DNA from: Allobosea sp. Root381 | GTDB lineage: Bacteria > Pseudomonadota > Alphaproteobacteria > Rhizobiales > Beijerinckiaceae | Direction: 5' to 3' | Assembly: GCF_001429395.1 (NCBI RefSeq) | Contig: NZ_LMJT01000011.1 | Location: forward strand, 1 to 64,000 | Length of the DNA stretch: 64,000 nt | Part shown: positions 1 to 8,603 of the stretch, in pieces | Numbering within the stretch: position 1 is the first letter of the stretch | How the letters are laid out: each line of letters opens with the position of its first letter | The notes under the pieces: generated by a model | What the model was told of the DNA's origin: nothing | The model's input: only the letters and a program-made list of their open reading frames with translations | Databases searched by the model: none | Position numbers and translations under genes: made by a program

Positions 1-2
1 AC

Positions 3-404
3 GATCGGATCGAGGGCGGTGACGGCGACGATGTCATCGACGCGGGCTCCGGCGACGACCTCGTGCTGGGCGGCGAAGGCAACGACGTGATCGACGGCGG
101 CTCGGGTGCCGACCGCATCGAGGGCGGCGCCGGCGACGACATCCTGACCGGCGGTTCGGGCCACGACGCCTTCGTCTTCGCGCCGGGCTTCGGCCGCGAC
201 ACGATCACCGACTTCAGGACGACGGGCTCGAGCGCGGACATGCTGGAGTTCGACACGGACGTCTTCGCCGATTTCGATGCGGCGATGGACGCGGCCGCGC
301 AGGTCGGCAACGACACGGTGTTCACCGTCGATGCCGACACCACGCTGACGCTGAAGGGCATCCAGCTCGCAAGCCTCGCCCAGGACGACTTCCGCTTCGT
401 CTGA
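3..404 (+). CDS. RTX-type (hemolysin-like) calcium-binding protein, C-terminal part
   Basis: The reading frame is open from the left edge and ends at TGA 402-404, so only the C-terminus is present. The first 45 or so codons are tandem glycine/aspartate-rich nonapeptides of the GGxGxDxUx type (for example GGEGNDVID, GGAGDDILT), the calcium-binding RTX beta-roll. The tail (DAFVFAPGFGRDTITDF and following) is the usual C-terminal segment of RTX proteins, which are secreted by type I systems. The enzymatic or adhesive part lies outside the window, so the activity is unknown. An ATG at 63 lies inside the repeats and is not a real start. Confidence 0.9.
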   Translation, partial: DRIEGGDGDDVIDAGSGDDLVLGGEGNDVIDGGSGADRIEGGAGDDILTGGSGHDAFVFAPGFGRDTITDFRTTGSSADMLEFDTDVFADFDAAMDAAAQVGNDTVFTVDADTTLTLKGIQLASLAQDDFRFV

Positions 405-432
405 GCGGAAAACAGGTCCAGACGACAACGAG

Positions 433-460
433 GAAGGGCGCCGGAAACGGCGCCCTTCTT
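433..460 (+). terminator. Rho-independent-like terminator of the RTX gene
   Basis: A perfect 10-bp stem (GAAGGGCGCC at 433-442, GGCGCCCTTC at 449-458) with a 6-nt loop lies 28 bases after the RTX stop codon and is followed by TT. The T tract is short. Confidence 0.8.
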
Positions 461-872
461 GGCTCCCCCCTTATGTCCCTCACGCAGCGAAGTAGCCGCA
501 TCAGCCTGACATCGAAGCCCTTGCTGAGGTTGGTTGATCACGCTGCCGACGCCACGACAGGCTGTCAGGACCTCTGCATCGGCGTTCGGTCGAACGAACC
601 CGAAATCAAACCGAAACGAAAACGGCCCCGCATCACTGCGGAGCCGCCTTCCGTCGGGAGCTCATGGGAGCTCAACCTTGGATGCCGCACGTCCGACCAA
701 GCAGGCCGGGAGCGAGCAGCTCAATCATCTTATGCCCTTCTCCTGCGTTGCGCCAATATTGGAGACGGTCTCGCGGCCGGAGGGCCGACCGTTCAAGCGT
801 GCTCGGGACAGGCTTGACACCGCTACGAGCTAGGCTGGCATTCTGCCTCGCTTCGCGCCGAAGGTCCCGCAC
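461..872. other. Intergenic region without a convincing gene
   Basis: About 410 bases between the RTX terminator and the LysR gene. Small overlapping ORFs in several frames have no ribosome binding site and no recognisable composition. One terminator-like hairpin is visible at 621-650 (CCGCA-TCAC-TGCGG extended by CGGC/GCCG, with A-rich 5' and CTT 3' flanks). It may be a relic of a lost gene or a bidirectional terminator. Nothing else can be supported. Confidence 0.5.
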
Positions 873-1787
873 ATGATCATCCGCCAGCTGATCTATCTCG
901 ATGCCCTCGCCCGCGAGCGGCATTTTCGGCGCGCGGCCGATGCCTGCCATGTCTCGCAGCCGACGCTGTCGACCGCGATCGCGCAGCTGGAGGAGGAGCT
1001 CGGCGTGCTGATCGTCGAGCGCGGGCGTCGCTTCCAGGGCTTGACCAAGGAGGGCGAGGTCGTGCTGGCGCATGCGCGGCGCATCCTCGCCGAGGCCGAT
1101 CTGCTGAAGGAGTCGATCGCCGAGCTCAAGAACGGCGTCAGCGGGCGCATCCGGCTCGGTGCCATCCCGACGGCACTGCCGATGATCGCCCACATCACGG
1201 CCCCGTTCTCGAAGCGCTATCCGGCCGTGCAGCTCACCGTGCTGTCGATGACCTCGGGCGAGATCCAGGCGGGCATCGACAATTTCGATCTCGACGTCGG
1301 GCTCACCTACCTGGACAACGAACCGCTTCAAAGCGTTGTCTCGAAACCGATTTATCAGGAAGGCTATGTCCTGCTGACGCGCGAGGACGGCCCCCTCGGC
1401 GGCCGCGAAGCCATCACCTGGGCGGAGGCCGCCGGGTTGAAGCTGTGCCTGCTCACCGCAGACATGCAGAACCGGCGCATCATCGACGGCATTTTCCGCT
1501 CGGTCGGCGAGGCACCCCGCCCCGCCATCGAGACCAACTCGATTTTCAACCTGTGCTCGCATGCCGGCATCCAGGGCGTATCCAGCATCGTTTCGCTGCA
1601 ACTGCTTGAGTTTTTCGGCATCCCGATCGGGACCAAGGCCCTACCGCTGGTGGAACCCGAAGCGCAGCGCACCATCGGGCTCATCGTCGCCGACCGCCAG
1701 CCCTTCGCGCCGCTGGCGCGCAAGCTCCTCACGATGACAGAACCTGTCGCGGAGGCCGTGCTGCCGCGCCAACCCGTCGGCCGATAG
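873..1787 (+). CDS. LysR-family transcriptional regulator, probable regulator of the fds operon
   Basis: A 304-aa protein of normal LysR length. Residues 4-62 are the winged helix-turn-helix (AADACHVSQPTLSTAIAQLEEELG), and residues about 90-295 form the periplasmic-binding-protein-like effector domain. It lies upstream of and in the same direction as the formate dehydrogenase genes, with 221 bases between them that hold two T-N11-A LysR boxes. In Cupriavidus a LysR protein (FdsR) controls fdsGBACD; by analogy this is the formate-linked regulator. That role is inferred from position and operators, not from specific residues. Confidence 0.85.
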   Translation: MIIRQLIYLDALARERHFRRAADACHVSQPTLSTAIAQLEEELGVLIVERGRRFQGLTKEGEVVLAHARRILAEADLLKESIAELKNGVSGRIRLGAIPTALPMIAHITAPFSKRYPAVQLTVLSMTSGEIQAGIDNFDLDVGLTYLDNEPLQSVVSKPIYQEGYVLLTREDGPLGGREAITWAEAAGLKLCLLTADMQNRRIIDGIFRSVGEAPRPAIETNSIFNLCSHAGIQGVSSIVSLQLLEFFGIPIGTKALPLVEPEAQRTIGLIVADRQPFAPLARKLLTMTEPVAEAVLPRQPVGR

Positions 1788-1838
1788 GTGTCGGCTATGG
1801 CAAGCGGCACATCACTTCGCTGCCGCCGCACTGGCGCG

Positions 1839-1857
1839 CGATAAGCTGCGGTTATCG
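1839..1857. promoter_or_regulatory. LysR-type box 1 upstream of fdsG
   Basis: Perfect inverted repeat CGATAA-N7-TTATCG, which contains the LysR signature T-N11-A (T1842, A1854). It sits between the LysR gene and fdsG, 150 bases before the fdsG start, as expected for a high-affinity recognition site. Confidence 0.65.
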
Positions 1858-1896
1858 CCGCTTTTCGCTGCGCAAGCGCATCTCCTGCACGGCTTT

Positions 1897-1915
1897 TGAT
1901 AGTCAATCGCTATCA
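1897..1915. promoter_or_regulatory. LysR-type box 2 upstream of fdsG
   Basis: Perfect inverted repeat TGATAG-N7-CTATCA with a T-N11-A core (T1900, A1912), centred 58 bases downstream of box 1. The pair has the usual recognition-site/activation-site geometry of LysR promoters, nearer the transcription start of the fds operon. Confidence 0.7.
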
Positions 1916-2008
1916 CTTGGTTGAAACAATCAATTTGAAAACCTCTAAACGATGAGGCCTCCTTTCCGAAGCGAAAGTCGCATCGAAGTGCGTCGCGCGG
2001 GAGGAAAA

Positions 2009-2488
2009 ATGGCCGGATACCGCCCCTGGGATCAGGATCACGCCCGTTTCATCGTCGCCGGTTTGGCCTCTCTGGAGGGCGCGACGCTGCCGATCCTTCA
2101 CGCCCTGCAGGATGAGTTCGGCTATGTCGATCCGCAGGCCGTGCCGCTGATCGCCGATGCGCTGAACCTGTCGCGGGCCGAGGTGCACGGCACGATCTCG
2201 TTCTACCATGATTTCAGGACCGCGCCGCCGCCGCGGCGTGTCGTCAAGCTCTGCCGCGCGGAGGCCTGCCAGGCACTGGGCTGCGAGGCGCTGGTGTCAG
2301 GACTTGCGCGCGATCACGCCATCGCCGTCGATGACCAGTCGGGCTCCGGCGAGTTTGCGGTCGAGACCGTCTATTGCCTCGGCAACTGCGCGCTCGGCCC
2401 GTCGGCGCTGGCCGATGGCGAACTGATCGGCCGGGTCGACGGAGACCGGCTCGCCCAGCTCTGCGGCCTGACGGGAGCCCATGCATGA
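2009..2488 (+). CDS. fdsG: NAD-dependent formate dehydrogenase, gamma subunit
   Basis: A 159-aa NuoE-like thioredoxin-fold [2Fe-2S] protein. The four cluster cysteines are visible as CRAEAC (C-x4-C) and CLGNC (C-x3-C). It passes electrons between the diaphorase FdsB and the rest of the soluble formate dehydrogenase. The ATG at 2009 is chosen because GGGAGG lies just upstream (1999-2004) and the protein then begins like family members; an in-frame ATG at 1952 would add 19 residues without similarity. It overlaps fdsB through ATGA. Confidence 0.93.
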   Translation: MAGYRPWDQDHARFIVAGLASLEGATLPILHALQDEFGYVDPQAVPLIADALNLSRAEVHGTISFYHDFRTAPPPRRVVKLCRAEACQALGCEALVSGLARDHAIAVDDQSGSGEFAVETVYCLGNCALGPSALADGELIGRVDGDRLAQLCGLTGAHA

Positions 2489-4050
2489 GCGCCGCTCCCA
2501 TCCGCATCTTCGTGCCCGTCGATGCCGCGGCGCTCTCCGTCGGCGCCGAGGCGGTCGCGCAGGCGATCCTGCGCGAGGCGCAGGCGCGCGACATCCCGAT
2601 CGAGCTGGTCCGCAACGGCTCGCGCGGCATGCTCTGGCTCGAACCGATGGTCGAGGTGGAGACGCCTGACGGCCGCATCGCCTATGGCCCGGTCGTGGCG
2701 AAGGATGTCGCGAGCCTGTTCGAGGCCGGCTTCCAGGCTGGCGCCGGGCACGCGCTGCATCGCGGCCCGACGGAAGAGCTCGGCTGGCTCAAGCGCCAGC
2801 AGCGCCTGACCTTCGCCCGCGTCGGCGTCACCGATCCGCTTTCGCTTGCCGCCTACCGCGCGCTGGACGGGTTCAAGGGGCTGGAGACGGCGCTGGAGCT
2901 CGGTGGCGCGGCCATCGTCGAGGAGGTCAAGGCCTCGGGCCTGCGCGGTCGTGGCGGCGCCGGCTTCCCGACCGGGATCAAATGGAAGACCGTTCACGAC
3001 GCTTCCGCCGAGCAGAAATACATCGTCTGCAACGCCGACGAAGGCGACAGCGGCACCTTTGCCGACCGCATGCTGATGGAGGGCGATCCCTTCCTGCTGA
3101 TCGAGGGCATGGCGATCGCCGCCGTCGCGGTCGGGGCGACCCGCGGCTACATCTATCTGCGGTCGGAGTATCCGCATGCCCATCGCACGCTCCAGCGCGC
3201 CATCCTGAAGGCGACGGATGCCGGCATCCTCGGCGATTCCGTTCTGGGCTCCGGCCACGCCTTCCATCTCGAAGTCCGGCTCGGCGCCGGCGCCTATATC
3301 TGCGGCGAGGAGACCTCGCTGCTGGAGAGCCTCGAAGGCAAGCGTGCGATCGTGCGGGCGAAGCCGCCGATCCCGGCGCTGCAGGGCCTGTTCGGCAAGC
3401 CGACCATCGTCAACAACGTGCTATCCTTCGCGGCCGTGCCCTGGATCCTCACGCATGGCGCGCAGGCTTATGCGGATTACGGCATGGGGCGCTCGCGCGG
3501 CACCCTGCCCGTCCAGCTCGGCGGCAATGTCCGGCGCGGCGGGCTGATCGAACTCGCCTTCGGCATTTCGCTGCGGGAGATCATCGAGGATATGGGCGGC
3601 GGCACCCTGTCGGGCCGGCCGATCCGCGCCGTGCAGGTCGGCGGGCCGCTCGGCGCCTATCTGACCGCGGCACAGCTCGACGTCGCCATGGATTACGAAG
3701 TGCTCGCCGCCATGAAGGCGATGCTCGGCCATGGCGGCATCGTCGTCTTCGACGACACCGTGGACATGGCGAAGCAGGCGCGCTTCGCCTTCGAATTCTG
3801 CGCCAAGGAGAGCTGCGGCAAGTGCACGCCCTGCCGCATCGGCGCGACCCGTGGCGTCGAGGTGATGGACCGCATCATCGCCGGCCAGGAGAGCCCGAAG
3901 AACATCGCCGTGCTGCGCGATCTCAACAAGCTCATGACCGACGCCTCGCTCTGCGCCATGGGCGGGCTGACGCCAATGCCGGTGATGAGCGCACTGAACC
4001 ATTTTCCCGAGGATTTCGACCGTCCACCGCTGCCGCTGGCGGCGGAGTGA
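2485..4050 (+). CDS. fdsB: NAD-dependent formate dehydrogenase, beta subunit (diaphorase)
   Basis: A 521-aa NuoF-like flavoprotein. An N-terminal thioredoxin-like region is followed by the FMN/NAD-binding domain (GLRGRGGAGFPTG near residue 155, then a CNADEGDSG motif) and the C-terminal [4Fe-4S] motif ESCGKCTPCRIG. It reduces NAD+ with electrons from formate. The start at 2485 overlaps the fdsG stop (ATGA), which implies translational coupling; an upstream in-frame ATG at 2374 lies inside fdsG and is rejected. Confidence 0.95.
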   Translation: MSAAPIRIFVPVDAAALSVGAEAVAQAILREAQARDIPIELVRNGSRGMLWLEPMVEVETPDGRIAYGPVVAKDVASLFEAGFQAGAGHALHRGPTEELGWLKRQQRLTFARVGVTDPLSLAAYRALDGFKGLETALELGGAAIVEEVKASGLRGRGGAGFPTGIKWKTVHDASAEQKYIVCNADEGDSGTFADRMLMEGDPFLLIEGMAIAAVAVGATRGYIYLRSEYPHAHRTLQRAILKATDAGILGDSVLGSGHAFHLEVRLGAGAYICGEETSLLESLEGKRAIVRAKPPIPALQGLFGKPTIVNNVLSFAAVPWILTHGAQAYADYGMGRSRGTLPVQLGGNVRRGGLIELAFGISLREIIEDMGGGTLSGRPIRAVQVGGPLGAYLTAAQLDVAMDYEVLAAMKAMLGHGGIVVFDDTVDMAKQARFAFEFCAKESCGKCTPCRIGATRGVEVMDRIIAGQESPKNIAVLRDLNKLMTDASLCAMGGLTPMPVMSALNHFPEDFDRPPLPLAAE

Positions 4051-4060
4051 GGAGGCCGTC

Positions 4061-6943
4061 ATGAGCCTGATCAAGGAAATCGACTTCGGCACGCCGATCC
4101 GCGTCGCGGAGAAGACGGTGACGCTGACGATCGACGGCGAGAGCGTCACCGTGCCGGCCGGCACCTCGGTGATGGCCGCCGCCGTGTCGCTGGGCACCAA
4201 GATCCCCAAACTCTGCGCGACCGACTCGCTGGAGCCTTTCGGTTCCTGCCGGCTCTGCCTCGTCGAGATCGAGGGCCGCCGCGGCACGCCAGCCTCCTGC
4301 ACCACGCCGGCCGAGGACGGCATGGTCGTCCGTACCCAGTCCGAAAATCTGTCCGGCCTGCGCAAGGGCGTGATGGAGCTTTACATCTCCGATCATCCGC
4401 TCGACTGCCTGACCTGCTCGGCCAATGGCGACTGCGAATTGCAGGACATGGCCGGAGCCGTCGGCCTGCGCGAGGTGCGCTATGGCCATGACGGCGAGAA
4501 TCACGTTTTCGCCCGCGACAAGGACGGCTTCGCCAACGAAAACTGGCTCGGCCTCGACACTTCCAACCCGTACTTCACCTATGATCCGAGCAAGTGCATC
4601 GTCTGCAATCGCTGCGTGCGGGCTTGCGCGGAGGTACAAGGCACCTTCGCCCTGACGATCACCGGGCGCGGCTTCGAATCGCGCGTCGCGGCCGGGCCGA
4701 CCGATTTCCTCGGCTCGGAATGCGTCTCCTGCGGAGCCTGCGTGCAGGCCTGCCCGACGGCGACGCTGATGGAAAACACCGTCATCAAGATGGGCCAGCC
4801 GGAGCATTCCAAGGTCACGACCTGCGCCTATTGCGGCGTCGGCTGCGCCTTCAAGGCCGAGATGCAGGGCGACAAGGTCGTCCGCATGGTGCCCTACAAG
4901 GACGGCAAGGCGAATGAGGGCCATTCCTGCGTCAAGGGCCGCTTCGCCTGGGGCTATGCCACCCACAAGGACCGCATCACCAAGCCGATGATCCGCGACA
5001 GGATCACCGATCCGTGGCGCGAAGTGTCCTGGGAAGAGGCGATCGGCAAGGCAGCGTCCGAGTTCAAGCGCATCCAGGCGAAGTTCGGCCGCGAGTCGGT
5101 CGGTGCCATCACCTCCTCGCGCTGCACCAACGAAGAGGTCTTCCTCGTCCAGAAGCTGGTCCGCGCCGCATTCGGCAACAACAATGTCGATACCTGCGCC
5201 CGCGTCTGCCACTCGCCCACCGGCTACGGGCTGAAGACGACGCTCGGCACCTCGGCCGGCACGCAGGACTTCAAGTCGGTCGCCAAGTCCGACGTCATCC
5301 TGGTCATCGGCGCGAATCCGACCGACGGCCATCCCGTCTTCGCCTCGCGGATGAAGAAGCGCATCCGCGAGGGCGCGCGCCTGATCGTGGTCGATCCGCG
5401 CCGGATCGACCTCGTCAAGTCGCCGCATGTCAAGGCCGATTATTATCTGCAGCTCAAGCCCGGAACCAATGTCGCGCTGGTCAACGCCATCGCCCATGTC
5501 GTCGTGACGGAAGGGCTGATCGCCGAGGACTATGTCCGCGAGCGCTGCGACCTCGCCGATTTCGAGATCTGGGCCCGGTTCATCGCGCAGGCTCATAATT
5601 CGCCCGAGGCGACGGAGGAATTCACCGGCGTGCCGGCCGCCGACGTCCGGGCTGCGGCGCGGCTCTATGCCACCGGCGGCAACGGCGCGATCTTCTACGG
5701 GCTCGGCGTCACCGAGCACAGCCAGGGCTCGACCACCGTCATGGCGATGGCGAACCTCGCCATGGCCACCGGCAATATCGGGCGCGACGGCGTCGGCATC
5801 AACCCGCTGCGCGGGCAGAACAACGTCCAGGGCTCCTGCGACATGGGCTCCTTCCCGCACGAGCTTCCCGGCTACCGCCATGTCGACGACGACGCGACGC
5901 GTCAGGTCTTCGAGACGATGTGGGGCGTTGTTCTCGATGCCGAGCCCGGCCTGCGCATCCCCAACATGCTCGACGAGGCGGTCGGCGGCACTTTCAAGGG
6001 GCTTTACGTCCAGGGCGAGGACATCGCCCAGTCCGATCCCAACACCCAGCACGTCACGGCCGGGCTGGCCTCAATGGAATGCGTCGTCATCCAGGATATC
6101 TTCCTGAACGAGACGGCGAAATACGCCCATGTCTTCCTGCCGGGCTCCTCCTTCCTGGAGAAGGACGGGACCTTCACCAATGCGGAACGCCGCATCAACC
6201 GCGTCCGCAAAGTGATGGAGCCGCTTTCCGGCAAGGCGGAGTGGCAGGTGACGATCGATCTCGCCAACGCGCTGGGTTACCCGATGAGCTATGCGCATCC
6301 GCGCGATATCATGGACGAGATCGCGCAACTGACGCCGAGCTTCGCCGGCGTCTCCTACGCCAAGCTGGAGGAGCTCGGCTCGGTGCAGTGGCCGTGCAAC
6401 GAGAAGGCCCCCACCGGCACGCCGCTGATGCATGTCGATCGCTTCGTGCGCGGCAAGGGCCGGTTCATGATCACCGAATTCGTGCCGACGGAGGAGCGCA
6501 CCGGTGCCCGCTTCCCGCTGATCCTGACCACGGGGCGCATCCTCTCGCAGTACAATGTCGGCGCGCAGACTCGGCGCACCGAGAACGGCGCCTGGCATGA
6601 CGAGGACGTGCTGGAGATCCACCCCTTCGATGCCGAGAACCGCGGCGTGAAGACGGGCGACCTCGTCGCGCTCGCCAGCCGCTCGGGCGACATCTCGCTG
6701 CGCGCCGAGGTCTCCGAGCGCATGCAGCCCGGCGTCGTCTACACCACCTTCCACCATGCCGAGACCGGCGCCAACGTCATCACCACCGACTATTCGGACT
6801 GGGCGACGAACTGCCCGGAGTACAAGGTCACGGCCGTCGAGGTGCGCCGGACCAACTATTATTCGCAGTGGCAGGAGCGCAACCGCGAGGAGGACGTCTC
6901 TCTGCGCCTGATCGCCGGGAGACTGCCCGATGCCGCGGAATAG
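4061..6943 (+). CDS. fdsA: NAD-dependent formate dehydrogenase, catalytic alpha subunit (molybdoenzyme)
   Basis: A 960-aa cytoplasmic molybdoprotein. Domains in order: N-terminal [2Fe-2S] ferredoxin (C-x10-C-x2-C around FGSCRLC), NuoG-type His-Cys cluster (DHPLDCLTCSANGDC), two [4Fe-4S] ferredoxin motifs (CIVCNRCVRAC and CVSCGACVQACP), a fourth cluster (CAYCGVGC) and the bis-MGD molybdopterin domains. The catalytic metal ligand is Cys383 in RVCHSPTG, so this is a Mo/W-Cys rather than a selenocysteine enzyme. It oxidises formate to CO2. GAGGAG precedes the start by a few bases. It overlaps the next gene by 14 bases. Confidence 0.97.
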   Translation: MSLIKEIDFGTPIRVAEKTVTLTIDGESVTVPAGTSVMAAAVSLGTKIPKLCATDSLEPFGSCRLCLVEIEGRRGTPASCTTPAEDGMVVRTQSENLSGLRKGVMELYISDHPLDCLTCSANGDCELQDMAGAVGLREVRYGHDGENHVFARDKDGFANENWLGLDTSNPYFTYDPSKCIVCNRCVRACAEVQGTFALTITGRGFESRVAAGPTDFLGSECVSCGACVQACPTATLMENTVIKMGQPEHSKVTTCAYCGVGCAFKAEMQGDKVVRMVPYKDGKANEGHSCVKGRFAWGYATHKDRITKPMIRDRITDPWREVSWEEAIGKAASEFKRIQAKFGRESVGAITSSRCTNEEVFLVQKLVRAAFGNNNVDTCARVCHSPTGYGLKTTLGTSAGTQDFKSVAKSDVILVIGANPTDGHPVFASRMKKRIREGARLIVVDPRRIDLVKSPHVKADYYLQLKPGTNVALVNAIAHVVVTEGLIAEDYVRERCDLADFEIWARFIAQAHNSPEATEEFTGVPAADVRAAARLYATGGNGAIFYGLGVTEHSQGSTTVMAMANLAMATGNIGRDGVGINPLRGQNNVQGSCDMGSFPHELPGYRHVDDDATRQVFETMWGVVLDAEPGLRIPNMLDEAVGGTFKGLYVQGEDIAQSDPNTQHVTAGLASMECVVIQDIFLNETAKYAHVFLPGSSFLEKDGTFTNAERRINRVRKVMEPLSGKAEWQVTIDLANALGYPMSYAHPRDIMDEIAQLTPSFAGVSYAKLEELGSVQWPCNEKAPTGTPLMHVDRFVRGKGRFMITEFVPTEERTGARFPLILTTGRILSQYNVGAQTRRTENGAWHDEDVLEIHPFDAENRGVKTGDLVALASRSGDISLRAEVSERMQPGVVYTTFHHAETGANVITTDYSDWATNCPEYKVTAVEVRRTNYYSQWQERNREEDVSLRLIAGRLPDAAE

Positions 6944-7772
6944 CTCGCCCGCCCAGCCGCCGGCGAGCTGCGCCGTGGCCGCCCTGCCGGTGCGCTACGC
7001 CACCGGCCCCGGCGCGGCTGCCAGCGCCGAAATCGCGGTCGAGGCCCCGGTCAACATCGTCTATGGCAACCAGCCCTATGCGGTGATGATGGCGACGCCC
7101 TCCGATCTGGAGGACTTCGTCACCGGCTTCAGCCTGACCGAGGGCATCATCCGAGACGCCGGAGAGATCCGCGGCATCGCGGTCTCGCCGCAGCGCGACG
7201 GCATCGTCGTGACGGTCGATCTCGCGCCCGGCCGCTTCCGCGAGCATCTGGCCCGGCGCCGCAATCTTTCGGGCCGGACCTCCTGCGGGCTCTGCGGCGT
7301 GGAGACACTCGCCGAGATGCCGATGGCCGAGACGCGATCGCGCGACCGGCAGCCGATTTCCGCACGGGCGATCGCGACGGCGCTGGCAACGCTCGAACGG
7401 CATCAGCCGCTGCATCAGCTCACTCGGTCCGTCCATGCCGCCGCCTGGTGCGATGCGGAAGGTGCCATCCTGGCGGCGCGCGAGGATGTCGGGCGCCACA
7501 ACGCGCTCGACAAGCTGATCGGCGCGCGACTTCGCGCCGGGCATCGCGCAGTCTCCGGCTTCGTGCTCGTCACCAGCCGCGCTTCCTTCGAGATGGTCGA
7601 GAAGACGGCGATCTATGGCGCCGGCACGCTGGTCTCGATCTCGGCGCCGACCTCGCTTGCCGTCGAGCGCGCGCAGGCGCTCGGCCTGACGCTCGTCTCC
7701 GTCGCACGCCAGGACGGCTGCATGGTCTTCACGGGCGCCCTCGCCCCCGAAATGGAAATCGCAGCATCATGA
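6930..7772 (+). CDS. fdhD: Formate dehydrogenase sulfurtransferase/accessory protein
   Basis: A 280-aa FdhD-family protein (called FdsC in fds operons). It carries the CGLCG motif, with Cys119 and Cys122 matching the sulfur-carrying pair of E. coli FdhD, and the C-terminal REDVGRHNALDK motif typical of the family. It transfers sulfur to the molybdenum cofactor and delivers the cofactor to FdsA. The first 14 bases overlap fdsA and its stop overlaps fdsD (ATGA), so it belongs to the same transcript. Confidence 0.95.
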   Translation: MPRNSSPAQPPASCAVAALPVRYATGPGAAASAEIAVEAPVNIVYGNQPYAVMMATPSDLEDFVTGFSLTEGIIRDAGEIRGIAVSPQRDGIVVTVDLAPGRFREHLARRRNLSGRTSCGLCGVETLAEMPMAETRSRDRQPISARAIATALATLERHQPLHQLTRSVHAAAWCDAEGAILAAREDVGRHNALDKLIGARLRAGHRAVSGFVLVTSRASFEMVEKTAIYGAGTLVSISAPTSLAVERAQALGLTLVSVARQDGCMVFTGALAPEMEIAAS

Positions 7773-8050
7773 CGCTCCTCGACGCCGCGCCGCATGATGC
7801 GGAGCACCACAAGGCCGCACAGCGCGAGACGCTTGCCCGCATGGCCAACCAGATCGCGGATTTCTTCAAGTCCTATCCGGACGAACAGGCCGTGCCGGCC
7901 ATCGCCGACCACATCAACCAGTTCTGGAGCCGGCGCATGCGCGAGGATTTCGTCACTGCCTTCAATGGGCAGTCGGAGGGGATCCAGCCGCTGGTGCGGG
8001 CCGCCCTTCCCGCGATCAGGCGGGCCCCGGGCCAGAGAAGCGAGCCTTAG
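7769..8050 (+). CDS. fdsD: Formate dehydrogenase, delta subunit
   Basis: A 93-aa protein with the FdsD pattern MANQIADFF...IADHINQFWSRRMR at residues about 25-60. FdsD is a small chaperone-like partner required for active FdsABG in Rhodobacter and Cupriavidus. The ATG overlaps the fdhD stop codon. A longer in-frame ORF starting at 7448 lies inside fdhD and is not used. This is the last gene of the operon. Confidence 0.88.
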   Translation: MTLLDAAPHDAEHHKAAQRETLARMANQIADFFKSYPDEQAVPAIADHINQFWSRRMREDFVTAFNGQSEGIQPLVRAALPAIRRAPGQRSEP

Positions 8051-8141
8051 CACCCGCATCAGCGATCGGTCCGATAGCTGACACGAGGGAAAATTCGCCT
8101 CCCTCTCGCAAGTTGCAGAGCGAAAGCTATACTGGTTCGAT

Positions 8142-8175
8142 GGCGCTGTCTGATGACGAGGAACGCGACAGCGCC
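8142..8175 (+). terminator. Hairpin downstream of the fds operon
   Basis: A perfect 9-bp stem GGCGCTGTC/GACAGCGCC with a 16-nt loop, 92 bases after fdsD. There is no T tract, so it may be a weak terminator or mRNA-stabilising structure. The surrounding 8051-8275 holds no other gene. Confidence 0.35.
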
Positions 8176-8275
8176 CCCGAGATGCTGGCGAAAGAAACAA
8201 TCACGCTGCTGATTGCAAGAGGAAACGAACCCGCGGCGGGATCACCAGAGACCTATCGGACCTGGAGGCATGACG

Positions 8276-8497
8276 ATGAACTGCCTTTCAAAAGCAATCG
8301 TGCTCATCCTCGCCTGCATCGCGTTGACGGCTTGCCAGACGCCTCAATCCAGGCAGGCGGAGCTCAGCCAGATTTGCTCGGATCCCGCCAATCGGGAGCC
8401 TGGGAACTTCTACTTTTCCGAATGCCAGTCGGTCTATCCCTCTGGAAGTCAACAGCTTCAGAGGGACTATGTCATCGGCTCTCCGGCCGGCCGCTAA
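8276..8497 (+). CDS. Small predicted lipoprotein
   Basis: A 73-aa protein beginning MNCLSKAIVLILACIALTAC, a signal sequence with lipobox LTAC; after cleavage the lipidated Cys20 would anchor a tail of about 54 residues with two further cysteines. GGAGG at 8264-8268 is 7 bases from the ATG at 8276, which decides this start over the ATG at 8270. No family recognised. It precedes an outer-membrane protein gene by about 100 bases, so both products act in the envelope. Confidence 0.6.
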   Translation: MNCLSKAIVLILACIALTACQTPQSRQAELSQICSDPANREPGNFYFSECQSVYPSGSQQLQRDYVIGSPAGR

Positions 8498-8603
8498 GGT
8501 TGCGCAGCGTCCGGTCGCCACAGTGCCATGACGCCCTGCGACGGCCTCGCTGCAGTCTCCAGTCTGTGCGTCGAAACAAGGGACGGCAACCGCAGGAGGA
8601 GCT

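Noticed and set aside
473..833. Overlapping small ORFs between the RTX gene and lysR
   Set aside because: No ribosome binding site, no hydrophobic or domain pattern, and a hairpin runs through them.
3932..6052. A 706-codon open frame on the minus strand opposite fdsA
   Set aside because: It is fully antisense to fdsA with its conserved cluster motifs; long antisense frames are common in GC-rich DNA and this one has no recognisable domain.
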